NCBI GenBank assembly: GCA_030435675.1
Contig: CM059621.1
Span: 13,144,001-13,208,000, forward strand
Direction: 5' to 3'
Source: Steinernema hermaphroditum
Taxonomy: Eukaryota > Nematoda > Chromadorea > Rhabditida > Steinernematidae
DNA length: 64,000 nucleotides
Shown: piece after piece, positions 1-11,368 of the stretch
How the letters are laid out: every line of letters begins with the position of its first letter
How positions within the stretch are numbered: the stretch's first letter is position 1
Translations under genes and position numbers: made by a program
The notes under the pieces: model-generated
What the model saw: only the letters and a program-made list of their open reading frames with translations
The model's database searches: none
What the model was told of the DNA's origin: nothing

Positions 1-39
1 AGACGTCCGCATCGATCGTTTTCGGAAGTGACTTCCGAA

Positions 40-573
40 ATGATTCCTGCTTCGATAGTTCTCGTATTGTCATTCCTTCTCATATGTCATGTAAGTTGTG
101 AAATGGCTCTTCCAGTGAAGCGCGGCTTCAGGTGGCGTCGCCGATGTTCGCAGAACGAAAAGTCCTTCGCAGAACGGTATTCGAGAAGACAGTCAAATTT
201 CTACAAATTTTGCTTCTAGGTGCACAACAGTTACTTCGTTTTCGAGCCACTCAGTTCGCGGAACAGAAATCGAAAAGTCCGTAAAAATCAATCGCTTTCT
301 CTGTGAGAGTCAACCGACTTCAGATAGAAGAGGAGGAGTGCGAGAACATTCTTCGCGACATGATGGCGAAAGTCCATTTTGGAGAAGAAGAGCTAAACGA
401 CAAGATATTCAATGTAATAACGACCGAACGAAATTGCACACTTCTGTTTTCAGGCTACTGTGATGGAGTCGAGAACGTCGATAAAGGAGCAGAAGGTGGA
501 CATTTGTCTTCTCATCTCCAACATGAGCAGAAACGAATGGAAGCAACTGTACGATGTGCTTCGTCGGCGATGA
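40..573 (+). CDS. Small secreted protein of unknown function, 4 exons
   Basis: Predicted exons 40-94, 132-280, 324-413 and 454-573 join in phase to give about 137 residues. The first exon is a clear signal peptide (hydrophobic run SIVLVLSFLLICHVS). The mature part is polar with a Glu-rich stretch (EEEECENILRDMM) and ends in a basic RRR just before the stop. Introns are 37-43 bases; three end in CAG. The first donor is GTTGTG; the stronger GTAAGT four bases upstream would break the frame, so the exon 1/2 join is the weakest point. I do not recognise the family. Function unknown, probably exported. Confidence 0.5.
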
Positions 574-1149
574 AATTGTGTCATTATAAGGGATCTGCCG
601 TGTTACATCCATTATTCTTGTATCGCCGGGTTGAGATGCTGGGATTAGCTGACTGGGGGTGTTGCAGAGGACGAGGGATGACGTTACAAAACGAACAACC
701 TTTGTCCCGAGCCGAGCTGTCGCTTCTGCGACTCTCGCTATTTAAAGAAGCAACAACAAGGCATAAACGATTAAATGAGACTTAAGCGATTTACAGAGAC
801 GCAGATATAGAACAGGCGGTCGTGTTAAAAACCAGACCCGTCTCTACAAAAATCGCAATAACACATAGAGACACAATGAGTCCTCTGGACACAATGAGGT
901 CGCATTGGTACAACTACCAGGACAGAGCATATCTGAGTGGAACACAGATTGCACGCACACTCAAAGCGCTGATTTGAGTGTGCTGAATCCGGATTAAACG
1001 TGACGTTGAAGCACGACGAAACGGGGAAACAGAGGCTGATTATAGATACATTTAATACTTTAATCAAGAAGGATTATCATGAGAAACACGTAGTTCAGTT
1101 CAAGCACAAACGGGTCACGCTAAATCCAGTGCAGCAAAGTGCCGTTTAT
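574..1149. other. Non-coding interval
   Basis: This lies between the small secreted gene and the 3' end of the carboxylesterase. Short open frames here lack coding character. Nothing else recognised. Confidence 0.5.
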
Positions 1150-3109
1150 TTACAGTTCTGAGTGAGGCGCGCTTTTCTTGGCCATGCTCTCTTTCCAAAA
1201 AGCGATAGATTCCTTCATGAATCCGTCCTTCATCTGACTTTCGGGAGCAAACGACATGAAACGATCCGGATGGTCGTTCGTCGCCGGGTTCCATGACTTG
1301 TTGTTAACTGTTGGTTTCCTGAATTTCGATTTGGAAGAGATCTTTGGCGGCAATACATACCCAGTCTTGACGAAAGTGACGAAAGCTTCAAGAAGGTTCA
1401 TCTGGAAGGCCCTGTCCTGATCGGTCATTTCGAAGGTCGGAAGGAAGGTAGTAGCAAAGAGATAGAAGAGTTCGTTTCCGTGGTAAGCTCCCTTGATGGG
1501 CAAGTTGGCCTGGGGCTCGGGATTGTGGTACTCCTCGACGTAGAGATAGACCGGGACGTTGTGAGAGATCTTAGCCATCGCTTCTTTGTACATCGGGAAG
1601 ACGTAGTGGAGGTCGCTTCCCATCTGAAACATTCGGTATCGTGGATGATCCTCGATTCCTACCGTTGTGAATCTCTCCAGGTAGTCCTTCCACTCCATCT
1701 TCTCTTTCCCTTCTATCGGTCTCTCGACGTAGAATTCGACCAGCTTCTCTGCCAACTCGTTCGGGTCGTCGGCGAGGAGCGCCTTTTCAGAAATGAACTT
1801 CTTGAACTCTTTGGCCGAGAAGGAGTGCCACTTGTCGGGATCGATTCCGATCTTCGCCAGTTCTGGCATATTGTTGCCCTGGCTCATGAGCCCGCCCTCG
1901 GTGTCGGTGACGCCCGTGATGAACGGAATCGGAGGCGCTTCCTTCAGCAGCGTTTCGAGGTCGTAGGGGAGGAACTCGTCGTCGCAACGTGGGTGGAACT
2001 TGTAGGGGAAGAGATGTTCGTGGACAGCACCCTAGAAATCAAACGATCAATATAAAAAATTCTGCTGATACCACCCAGGAAACTTGTTTTTGTAGGTTGA
2101 TTTAGGGCTGTATTATAATCCTTCAGGTGCAACACGCAATACCCTGGCCCCACGTCAACTTACAATCTTCTCGATGCCATCGAGGATGTCGTCAACGGAT
2201 TTCGTTTTCATGCAGAAGAGAATGTCCTTCGACTCTCCATCGCATCCCAGCACATTAGCCAACTCTTTGCTCACATTGACCACTCTCTGACTCTCAGCCC
2301 ACGGAGAGTTGATCGACCCGCTCATGGCGATCGCTTGGTGGAAGAGTTCTAAAGGCAAAAGTCTCTTTTGGTTTGTGGAGTGACCGTTTACTGTTCGAGT
2401 GGAAGGAGTGCGTCAAAGCGGAGACACTCGCCGCCCCGGCGCTTTCGCCCGAAATAGTGACCTTCTTGGGGTTTCCTCCGAACTGCGAGATAACCTCCTG
2501 GATGAAGTGGAGGGCGGCGGTTTGATCCCAGAGACCGAGATTGCCGGGCATGTGATGGTCTCCGGTGGAGAAGAAGCCGAAGGCGGAGAGACGGTAGTTG
2601 AGGGTGACGAAGACGATCCCCTCGGAGACGAAGTTCTCGCTGATGTTCTTGTAACCGTAGAGGGCGGAACTTCCTAGTTCGAAGGCGCCTCCATAGATGA
2701 AAACGAAGACGGGATAACCATCTGGATCTGAAGATTTCTTGGCGGGGGCCATAACGTTGAGCGTTAGGCAGTCTTCTCCGTACATCTCAGGACGTCCAAA
2801 CATAAAAGAGCGATGATGGGGCTGGCAAGAGAGGCCGAAATTTTTGGCTTCCTTCACGTCACTCCATTTATCCAACTTCTTCGGTTTCTAAGCATTGAAT
2901 TTATTGATTTTTATACATAAAAGTTGTCTTACTTCAAACCGAAGATCTCCAACGGGCGGTTTGGCGAAAGGGATTCCCAGAAAGATGTTGGCTGTGTCGC
3001 CATTGCTCATCCCATATTCAAATCCTTTGACGGGTCCATAGAAAGTGTCGACGACCGGCGACGCGCCGACGGTCGTCGCGAGGAGCACGAACAGAAAAAC
3101 AGAAAGCAT
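1150..3109 (-). CDS. Type-B carboxylesterase, ER-retained (gut-esterase-like)
   Basis: Six exons: 3109-2933, 2887-2392, 2348-2164, 2031-1663, 1623-1361 and 1318-1150, about 552 residues, the usual family size. It has a signal peptide (MLSVFLFVLLATTVGAS), the EDCLTLNV signature, the nucleophile elbow GESAG, the acid in GVTDTEGG and the histidine in YHGNE, so the catalytic triad is present. The oxyanion-hole motif reads YGGAF rather than the usual HGGGF of its neighbours. The C-terminus HSEL is a KDEL-like ER-retention signal, as in liver and gut carboxylesterases. Introns 4 and 5 (39 and 42 bases) are multiples of three without stops, so they read through as open frame. Their positions are inferred from the two paralogues at 4057 and 15127. 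Expected role: hydrolysis of xenobiotic or lipid esters in the ER lumen. Confidence 0.9.
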
Positions 3110-3396
3110 CCTGCCGACGGTGGGTGCACGACGACTGATTGATTTACGCAAGTGGCCACGGCGACCCTTGTTTACCGCCGCAGAGCACAAAGTACATAGA
3201 GTGTTTAGTGATAACTGCGTGATTAGGATGCTGCAGATCGTTGCGAAACATTCCGCAGCGTTTGACATCAGCAGCGATCGATTTCCGAAGGAAAAATGGG
3301 TGAAAATAGATTACTAAAGTCTACAAAATCGATTGAAACGTTCAGAATGTTTAGGGGAGTGCCTTACGTACTACATCTCTTAAACGGCTTACATGG

Positions 3397-3469
3397 GCCC
3401 CATTGGCCTAGTGGATAAGGCGTCTGACTTCTAATCAGAAGATCGCCGGTTCGAATCCGGCATGGGGCT
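3397..3469 (+). tRNA. tRNA-Arg (anticodon UCU)
   Basis: A full cloverleaf is visible. The 7-bp acceptor stem GCCCCAT/ATGGGGC is perfect. The D-stem is GCCT/AGGC, the anticodon stem TCTGA/TCAGA carries loop CTTCTAA (anticodon TCT, reading AGA), and the T-stem GCCGG/CCGGC carries loop TTCGAAT. There is no intron. The discriminator base is T3469. It lies between the two carboxylesterase genes, outside the inverted duplication. Confidence 0.95.
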
Positions 3470-4056
3470 GAACATTTTTTCGTCTAGAGAATATTTTCCT
3501 GATATGTTTTTGTTATATGTTTCTCTACCACTTATTATATTTTTGGCACACTTGGAGCACGCCAAATTTAAATCAAAAGTGTCTCCTTACGTGTTCACAA
3601 CAATCAATTCATTATGAGTGACGAACTGCAGAAGCTAGAGAACCCAGATCACTGTAGTTTGTGAACGTAGTTTACAACTGTGTTGTGATCAGTGATCTAA
3701 AGGTCAGAGCAATCTCAGTGTTTGTGGCATAGAAGAGTTTACAGAACTAAATAAATAACAGGCCTTAATAGTCAAGCTAGCGCCAACTATAGTTTGTTCC
3801 AAGTTCTCTGAAAAGTGATATAAAAGGCACACATCCGATGCCACTTCTCATTTCCCAACGCACCTTCACGGAGCTGCAGGAACCCGTTTCGGCTCATCAG
3901 TATGCCATTCCGTGTGCGATCAGTGTCGACTTTTTTGTTTACACCTCGCCAGTCGTTTTGCGTGCCGTTTGCGTGTTTGCACTGTGGCCTAACTCCTCTG
4001 TTATCAGAACGTAAAACGCCGAGAGACTCGATCGATTATTAACATCATTAATCGGG
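3470..4056 (+). promoter_or_regulatory. Upstream region of carboxylesterase B with a TATA box
   Basis: There is no gene in this stretch. A TATA-like box (GATATAAAAGG) near 3819-3829 lies about 230 bases before the esterase start codon, implying a long 5' leader. The inverted duplication begins near 3866, so this TATA box is outside the duplicated arm and is not shared with the right-hand copy. Confidence 0.45.
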
Positions 4057-6046
4057 ATGTTGCCGATACTGGTGGCGTTGTTTTCCTCGGCCGTCTTGGC
4101 GGCATCGCCTGTCGTCGAGACGCCTTATGGACCCGTGGAAGGATTCGAGTACGCGTTGGAGGATGGAAAGACCGCCAACATCTTTTTGGGCATTCCCTAT
4201 GCGAAACCGCCAGTCGGGGAGCTGAGATTTGAGGTGAGATCACTGAATTCTAAGTCCTTTTCATTGATCAAGTACTTAGCACCCCCAGAAACTTCCGAAA
4301 TGGAAGGACGTGCTCCAGGAAAAGGAGTTCACAGCCTCGTGCGTCCAGCACCACCGTCGCGCCTCGGAGATCCAAGTGCCCGGGGAAGTGTTCGCCGAAG
4401 ACTGCCTCTCGCTGAACGTCATGGCTCCCGCCGAGAAGGCTCCCGACGCGAACGGGTACCCCGTCTTCGTCTTCATCCACGGCGGCGGTTTCGAATTCGG
4501 AAGCTCTCGCTTCTACGGTTACAAGAACATTAGCGAGAACTTCGTCTCCGAGGGGATCGTCTTCGTCACCCTCAACTACCGTCTCTCCGCCCTCGGCTTC
4601 TTCTCCACCGGAGACCACGTCATTCCCGGCAATCTCGGCCTCTGGGATCAGACCCTCGCCCTTCACTTCATCCAGGAGGTGATCGAGGGATTCGGAGGCG
4701 ACCCGGCACGCGTCACCATCTGGGGAGAGAGCGCCGGTGGGGCCAGTGTCTCCTCACTCACTCATTCGCCTCATTCCAACTGTAAACATCATCCGTCTAC
4801 AGAGATAGAACACAAATTTAGACCTGTTCCAACAGGCGATCGCCATGAGTGGATCAGTTTATGCTCCTTGGGCCACCCACGAAGAGACAGTTGCACACAG
4901 TGGGCGCCTGGCCACGGCCCTCGGTTGCGTCGGAACATCCACAGAAGTGCACGACTGTATGAAGACAAAGTCGGTCGACGAACTCCTCGATGGCATCGAT
5001 GAAATAGTAAGCATTCTGTCCTTCTTCTTAGCCATTCTAACCTGAAACGGCCCCTTCTTCATGGCCACCCTCAAATGATCCTTTAAAGGGAGCAGCCACA
5101 GAGGACTTCGTCGGTCTCCTCTTCTCGCCTCGAATGGACGGCGACTTCTTCCCCTTCGACCTCGAGAAACTCCTCCAGTCGGCCCCCAAGATCCCCTTCA
5201 TCACCGGAGTCACCGACACCGAAGGAGGCTTCCTCAGTATGTTCACCCACTTGGACTTCATGACGCGCACGGGAGTCCCCTCCGCCAAATGGGCCACTTA
5301 CTCCGACAAGGACCTCGAGAACTACATCTCCGAGAAGGTGGTTGAAGGCGACAAGTACGGTAGAGCGGGGGAGGCGCTCAAATCGAAGATCGAGGACTAC
5401 TACGTCAACAGACCCAATGACGACGGATCTGCCCTGACTGCGACCAACTATCTGGAGAGACTGACCCAGGTGGGTTCATCCGGCACCCTATCTCCTCAGG
5501 AAACGTCCTTTTAGCTGTTCAGCGACGTCTACTTCAACATTCCTCCCCTGCAAGAGGCTCGAGCCAAGAGTGCCCTGGACACCCCCGCCTACCTCTACAT
5601 CGAAGAGTACCACAACCCTGTTACGGTGGAAGGTCTCCCTGTGAAAGGGTCCTACCACGGAAATGAGATTCCCTACTTATTCGGAGTTGCCTTCGGATCT
5701 CTCTTCCCCTTCAATGACGAGGACAGAGCGTTCCAGAAGAACCTTCTCGAGGCGTTTGTCAGCTTCGTCAAGAATGGGTACTTGGCCTTCTGTCTTCACC
5801 GTCTAACCTCTCTTTAGCACTCCAAAGGTGAACGGCCAGCCCTGGGAACCCATCTCAGCGAGCCAGCCCTCCAAATACATGTCCTTCGGCCCCAGCAGTC
5901 AGATGAAAGATGGATACAAGAAGGCGTCGGCCGACTTCTGGCTCAACGACATTTCCAACAACGTCGACCTGGAGCTGGTCAAGAAGCTTCTTCTTCCCGA
6001 GGCGAAGAAGATCGATCTCGAATCGACTGAACATGGTGAACTTTGA
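4057..6046 (+). CDS. Type-B carboxylesterase, left palindrome copy (B)
   Basis: Exons 4057-4233, 4280-4781, 4822-5006, 5089-5469, 5515-5777 and 5818-6046 give about 578 residues. A signal peptide (MLPILVALFSSAVLA) is followed by the oxyanion motif HGGGF, the catalytic serine in GESAG (about residue 210), the acid in GVTDTEGG (about 332) and the histidine in YHGNE (about 462). It ends in HGEL, an ER-retention-like tail. Intron positions match the esterase at 1150-3109, so the three genes are one family. It is the near-identical inverted partner of 13138-15127. Differences cluster around 4840-4890 and in the last 30 bases. The gene looks intact and functional. Confidence 0.93.
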
Positions 6047-6407
6047 ATCCATCGATGTATACTGTATATTTGATATGAAGCGATAAAACTTTACTTTACG
6101 AAAAGATGAAATACAATATGCGAAATGATAGTAAAGTGAATATCTTCCTAGCAAATGATCTCCACATGCCAAATATTCGACAAGTCGATCATCTAAGTAA
6201 TAAAGGATGAGTAATATTGCCTTCCCTCCAAAGGATCCAAAAAATTGTCGTTAAACTGGACCTGGTGAAATTTTTCGACCATAAAAATATACTGTATAAG
6301 TATTTGCCAATTTAAATAACCGAAGAAATAATGAATAAAGCTGGTTTTTCTTAATCTCCACCATGTATGTGCCGGTACTGTATATGTAGTGTATGTGCCA
6401 CCCTGTA
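6047..6407. other. Left-arm segment without counterpart in the right arm
   Basis: This is the 3' flank of esterase B. It does not align by eye with the matching place in the right arm (12778-13137), although the two are about the same length once the mariner-like insertion there is removed. It is AT-rich with no gene. It ends at a TACAGGGTGGCACATAC-like sequence (reverse strand, near 6390-6407) that resembles the start of some Tc1/mariner terminal repeats. Confidence 0.4.
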
Positions 6408-6539
6408 TAAAACAGATCGAAAGTTCTTCCTGGTCGGCGATCTTCATTCAATTTTGCGATATAGTGCTCTGAATCGGACAGATTCGGATCACCAAAACTC
6501 GTTTTAAAATTCGCTCTCTCCACCTCCCAATTAATCAAA

Positions 6540-6750
6540 AGTAAAAAAAATGAAATTTTGCGCATCGGGAACAAAATCCTTGGGTCCGCCAAGAAGAAGA
6601 TAGGCAAAAAGCGTCTTTCCGCAACGCGGAAGAGAGTACAAGTAGCGGTAAAAAAATTGTTTTTTTTAATCAAATTTTCGCTCGGCGCAGAAAAGGTCAG
6701 CACTCTTCTTATATAAGTCGATCGCAGCACATCTCTGCCGTAGACTCAAG
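6540..6750 (+). promoter_or_regulatory. Conserved promoter of the DYVYG peptide gene (copy 1)
   Basis: About 200 bases upstream of the start codon are conserved in three copies (here, right arm 11566-11780 reversed, and 16600-16811). Shared parts are a hairpin TTCCGC-AAC-GCGGAA near 6617-6631, a second short hairpin CTTGG-GTCCG-CCAAG just upstream, and a TATA box (CTTATATAAG) near 6708-6717, about 35-40 bases before the start codon. The hairpins may be regulatory; that is inference. Confidence 0.5.
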
Positions 6751-6947
6751 ATGGCGTCGTTCACTCTCAGATCCCTTCTCCTTCTCTTCATCATCGCCTC
6801 CATCGTCTTCGCCTCCAAGGTAACTCGCTAAGAGTGACGTCAACAGGTCGATCATTTAAGGCCGACATTCAGACCGCCGAAGACTTCACCGACGATTTCG
6901 ACCTCACTCCTCTGCAGCGCCTCAAGAGAGACTACGTCTACGGATAA
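6751..6947 (+). CDS. Small secreted peptide precursor ending KRDYVYG (copy 1)
   Basis: Exons 6751-6819 and 6861-6947 give 51 residues. Exon 1 encodes a signal peptide (MASFTLRSLLLLFIIASIVF). Exon 2 gives an acidic spacer and ends LKRDYVYG then stop. A dibasic KR followed by DYVYG is the standard layout of a neuropeptide precursor: cleavage after KR and conversion of the final Gly would give amidated DYVY. The gene is duplicated in the inverted right arm, and a third relative is at 16812. It could instead be an immune-type secreted peptide. I do not recognise it as a named family. Confidence 0.75.
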
Positions 6948-7073
6948 CCGAAAAAAGTGGACTTTCGCGGAATTCATTCATTCCCTTTTGCTTGACCTAA
7001 TATTTACATCTCTTTTTTTATTTATAAACGGGGTTCGATTTAACATGCACCACAATAATTCTCGACACCCATT

Positions 7074-7472
7074 TTACTCCTTAGGACAATTGATGTGGCA
7101 GTTACAGTTGCAGGTACACTGTCCGTTCTTGTCGTGTCCTTCTTGGCCATTTCGGCCGTATGGGGCATCTCCATATGAACTGTATACCTTTACGCTTTCA
7201 TATGGGTTCCACCCGCGTGGTCCGTATCCGCCATACCCGGTGGGTCCGTAGCCTTCCGGTTCGCTAGTAGGCGAGTATCCTGAAGAAACACCATACGAAC
7301 CTGAAATATATACAATGCATGTTTCCGTTTCTTCTTTGCTAGTACCGTAGACTCTTTCGGAACTTCGCTCAGGATAGGGGGTAGTTGTGTCCTCAATGAA
7401 CAAAGTTTCGGCACTATCGAGGGCCACGGCGCCACACAAGACGAGGACAAGGGGCGCGAGGAAGCGGAGCAT
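7074..7472 (-). CDS. Gly/Tyr-rich secreted protein with CTCNCNC tail, left copy
   Basis: Exons 7472-7346 and 7300-7074. The 45-base intron between them is a multiple of three without a stop but has a GTACTA donor and TTTCAG acceptor; splicing gives about 117 residues. A signal peptide (MLRFLAPLVLVLCGAVALDS) leads to a Gly/Tyr/Ser/Pro-rich middle (YGPTGYGGYGPRG) and a Cys-rich end (CTCNCNCHINC). A TATA-like box (CATAAAAGG) lies about 30 bases before the 5' end. The composition fits an extracellular matrix, cuticle or antimicrobial-type protein, but the family is unknown. The inverted partner at 10844-11242 appears identical in protein. Confidence 0.75.
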   Translation of the reverse strand: MLRFLAPLVLVLCGAVALDSAETLFIEDTTTPYPERSSERVYGTSKEETETCIVYISGSYGVSSGYSPTSEPEGYGPTGYGGYGPRGWNPYESVKVYSSYGDAPYGRNGQEGHDKNGQCTCNCNCHINCPKE

Positions 7473-7693
7473 CTTGCTGTAAATGGCTGAATGAACCGAC
7501 AGTCGCCTTTTATGCCTGTTCACTGGATGAGGGAGGAGGGAAAGAATTTGTGTGGAAATGGCAACAAACGGCCCTATTGAGTCACTGAATGCTGAATAAT
7601 ATGTGTTTGCTAAATCACATTATTCCCTAAACATTTCTATCGATAAGTCAACATATGTACATATACATGCAGAATATACACAACATACGGTTC

Positions 7694-7717
7694 CGCATCT
7701 TCTCATGACAAGATGCG
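7694..7717. repeat. 24-bp hairpin at inner edge of left arm
   Basis: CGCATCTT and AAGATGCG form an 8-bp stem around an almost palindromic centre (TCATGA). Arm-to-arm identity stops exactly at its inner end, base 7717, and the same hairpin bounds the right arm at 10599-10622. Confidence 0.8.
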
Positions 7718-7994
7718 ACTCAATACTGCATTGATCAGTCTCGGAGAAACAGCTTCGGGAAAAGAACGAAGTTTAGGGGACCTACTTGGATACCTCATGA
7801 AAATATGTATGGTGCACATATTTGAACATTTCCTGCCATGAAGTTTGAGTGTGATAATGTGCCTCTTCTGCTTATTTGACTTCCTGCACGTTGATTCTGA
7901 AAGGAGTTTAGCCGGCCCAATGCCTATGTTCACAGCTGATCCTCATACGCTCACCCAAATTGATAACATTTTATTTCTGTATTGATGTCAGTCT

Positions 7995-9654
7995 TTAGAC
8001 TCGGTATTCGTTAAAAGCATTTCTCTGGTGGTGTGTCGATCTGGATCCACTTGTGTGGAAAATCTGATTTTGCGTCACCGCTTGGAAAATTCGGCTTCTC
8101 AAAATCCTAAAATGAAGAAGAACATCTAAGACCACATTTGGATAAACGCACGAATTGACAGAAAGGAGAGTGATGGCGTGGATTCCACATTCGACAATCC
8201 AGTAGAAGTTCGCTGCCACTCGAGAATAAGGAGAATTCGGGAGGACGTACTCTCCGAACTGATAGATGGAGAAGAGAAGGGCTTCGTCGAGGAAGGTGAT
8301 GATGGCCATGACGAGGAGACGGACCTCCGGAGAGTTGGACGTTGAATTCTATGGTCTTGAGGTCAATGTCTACCTTCCTGATCTCTACCTTCCATATCAT
8401 CAAACATATAGCTATGTAGATGAAAAAGGAAATAGCGAATGCCGGGACTATGATTGTCCTTTCACTGATCGTCAAAAGAGGCAGAAGGGGGGAGTCTTCG
8501 TAGTTCCACTGCAGGTCTTCCATGTGGAATCGAAGCGCTGTGTCGGGGGAAAGGAGAACGACGAAGAAGTAGAGGCCGCAGAGCCAACTGAAAGCGATCA
8601 GAACCTTAAAGTGACCAATAAGTGCTTATTAGCGGTTTGTGGCTCTGTGTACAATAGTCGGTTTGAAGGATTGAAGATGTTTGAAGAGGTTCACGGAGGT
8701 GAAAAACGAAAGGCGGTTGAGAGCAAGGGCCAGTGTGAGGACGTTCACAGTACACCAGCCGAGTTGGGCGACAGCTCCGAGTCTCTGAAAAGATGTGAGG
8801 CTACAGTGATGTTTCAATGACGATCTATAGAGTGTGGCGGAGAGAGAATTTAATAGACGTCCATCAAGATTGGGCAATTAAGGCGTTAGAAACACAGCTG
8901 GAATCGACCGCTCCATCGAATGCGACCCGTTAAGGCTTGGGTTAACCAAAGAAACGATTTCATTTAGAGACTGAATCAAGAGTGAGGGCGGTTGAGGCGA
9001 GGAAGTAGACATTTCTGTCACGTTTTACAAACTCAGACAGGCTATTTGAATGGGTGACCCCTGGCTGACAATCAGTAGAAAGTAGACGAGACTTTAGGGA
9101 CTTTGAGACTTCCCGTGGTCTGGCCTTGCATCTCTTTATGAAAGCGGTTTCAATTTCTTGGAGTGGTGTCACGTAGGACAACCGACGTTGCATTGGCAGA
9201 GCTCAGATGAGCATTTTAAACTCAAGTTTGCTTTGAACAGCTGCCCATCTTATCATCGAAAGAGTGAAGCATCTCTGAAATTTTATTCAAATTCGCTGCA
9301 CGAACGAGCGAACTTTTTCCATTCGATTGCCAATATTCATTGCGCCTACCAACCACCTTACCTTATCCAACCACGGCACAAACTTCGTGTTCACCAAGGC
9401 CATCACACCTCCAACAATGTGAACGACCAGCTGAAGTGCTGCAGCTATCTCGATGTTCAGAATAATCACGTAAGCGGCGATGTTTCGCATTCGTTTGGAT
9501 GTAACAATCGCCTAAAGATGTACATTAAGCCTCAATCGTATCACACCTCGTATACCACAATGACAACGGCTGTGACAGCCAGAAGAAGGAGGGAAGTGAC
9601 TACATAGATAGATCCGATAAGGATCCGAACATGAGGAGGAATAGTTTCAGCCAT
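7995..9654 (-). CDS. Seven-transmembrane chemoreceptor-like protein in palindrome spacer
   Basis: Exons 9654-9547, 9511-9362, 8784-8653, 8604-8389, 8348-8152 and 8106-7995 give about 304 residues. Exons 2 and 3 have exactly the same lengths (150 and 132 bases) as those of the paralogue at 27129-28547. Matching landmarks are ALNRL in the third helix and a WIVECGIHAITLL segment in the last. Several hydrophobic segments fit a seven-helix receptor. Compared with the paralogue, there is one additional 40-base intron before NSPEVRLLV. This is a nematode-type chemosensory GPCR; I cannot place the subfamily. All exons join in phase, so it looks intact. Confidence 0.75.
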
Positions 9655-10598
9655 CGTGAGTGGCCTGGAATAGGAGAGCAGCTTCAGTTCCCGCCTAGGA
9701 CAACACGGACGACGTATGAATGTACTCTCACGATTTGTAGTTTCTTGCTAATTCGAGTTCATCGATTGTCGCGAAGTCCGTCGCGCCAACATCTAATGTG
9801 ATTCTTACAAACAAAGTGCTGGTTTATATCCGTATTACTACTCATTAGGGAGTCTGTCCTCCATTAGATGTTAAGTCACCTGTTTCCTGGAAAGATCAGA
9901 GAAGAAAAGTACCCGATAGGTGAATACTGCTTACTCAGTGCAAGCCTTCATTAATCGCAACTTCTGACAAACGCGGAATAAACACAAACTAGGCAAAGAA
10001 TGAGATTAACACTTGCCCGTAATTTCTACCTTCGTGTCTTCTCTATAAAGTCACGTTTCTTTCGAACATCTAGTTTTCCGCGGTGGATTTCTTCCTTCGT
10101 AGGGCTTCTTCTATTCAAAGGCGACAGAGATCACATATAGCTTGGTTTGGAATGAAAGGATTCTTGGAAGGAGTGACTATAAATCGACGTTTCGAATGAA
10201 GGTTTCATTTGTACTCAGGTATAAACGAGTGCATTCCGATATCTGGCTGCTGCCGACCACTTCAGTCATTGGTGCAAAAGTACAACTTCATAGGGTTTCT
10301 CACGATTCTCATTCGTATGGCGATTCTCGTGAAGACCCCACTACCACCATAACAGGACACAAGTAAGTGTGTGTGTGTGGTCCAGGTACGAGAGAAATTC
10401 CATTTTACATTTATCTGCACAAATCCACCTGCAGAACGTGCAATCATACCGTAGTCATCGATCTTCGAATCGAAAAAGAAGTAAGGAAATTATCGAAGGT
10501 TTCCTATCCAAACAACCCAGTGCAATTGCCTACAGAAATGGGTTCATTGCTCATGTCTAACTTCATGGCACATCACTTCATAAGGTTTTTTCAAGAGA
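9655..10598. other. Non-coding right part of palindrome spacer
   Basis: No supported gene. It holds the chemoreceptor 5' flank and unique DNA up to the hairpin at 10599. A short GT run is near 10368. Confidence 0.4.
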
Positions 10599-10843
10599 CG
10601 CATCTTGTCATGAGAAGATGCGGAACCGTATGTTGTGTATATTCTGCATGTATATGTACATATGTTGACTTATCGATAGAAATGTTTAGGGAATAATGTG
10701 ATTTAGCAAACACATATTATTCAGCATTCAGTGACTCAATAGGGCCGTTTGTTGCCATTTCCACACAAATTCTTTCCCTCCTCCCTCATCCAGTGAACAG
10801 GCATAAAAGGCGACTGTCGGTTCATTCAGCCATTTACAGCAAG

Positions 10844-11242
10844 ATGCTCCGCTTCCTCGCGCCCCTTGTCCTCGTCTTGTGTGGCGCCGTGGCCCTCGAT
10901 AGTGCCGAAACTTTGTTCATTGAGGACACAACTACCCCCTATCCTGAGCGAAGTTCCGAAAGAGTCTACGGTACTAGCAAAGAAGAAACGGAAACATGCA
11001 TTGTATATATTTCAGGTTCGTATGGTGTTTCTTCAGGATACTCGCCTACTAGCGAACCGGAAGGCTACGGACCCACCGGGTATGGCGGATACGGACCACG
11101 CGGGTGGAACCCATATGAAAGCGTAAAGGTATACAGTTCATATGGAGATGCCCCATACGGCCGAAATGGCCAAGAAGGACACGACAAGAACGGACAGTGT
11201 ACCTGCAACTGTAACTGCCACATCAATTGTCCTAAGGAGTAA
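10844..11242 (+). CDS. Gly/Tyr-rich secreted protein with CTCNCNC tail, right copy
   Basis: Exons 10844-10970 and 11016-11242, separated by the same 45-base in-frame intron as the left copy. The predicted protein appears identical to that of 7074-7472: signal peptide, Gly/Tyr-rich middle, CTCNCNCHINC end. A TATA-like CATAAAAGG is at 10802-10810. Conservation of the flanks as well as the coding part indicates either a recent duplication or ongoing gene conversion. Confidence 0.75.
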   Translation: MLRFLAPLVLVLCGAVALDSAETLFIEDTTTPYPERSSERVYGTSKEETETCIVYISGSYGVSSGYSPTSEPEGYGPTGYGGYGPRGWNPYESVKVYSSYGDAPYGRNGQEGHDKNGQCTCNCNCHINCPKE

Positions 11243-11368
11243 AATGGGTGTCGAGAATTATTGTGGTGCATGTTAAATCGAACCCCGTTTATAAATAAAA
11301 AAAGAGATGTAAATATTAGGTCAAGCAAAAGGGAATGAATGAATTCCGCGAAAGTCCACTTTTTTCGG

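Larger units (their letters stand above)
3866..7717 (+). repeat. Left arm of a large inverted duplication (palindrome)
   Basis: This arm matches the reverse complement of 10599-15318. It carries carboxylesterase B, a DYVYG peptide gene and a Gly/Tyr-rich secreted gene. Paired positions sum to 19184 in the esterase part and to 18316 in the inner part; the 868-base shift is mostly an insertion in the right arm. By eye the gene parts are nearly identical. 6050-6407 does not align with the other arm. The inner edge is a 24-base hairpin at 7694-7717. The outer edge lies in the esterase 5' leader. Confidence 0.9.

Noticed and set aside
2399..2677. Plus-strand open frame opposite the esterase
   Set aside because: Shadow of esterase exon 2; similar shadows occur opposite both paralogues.
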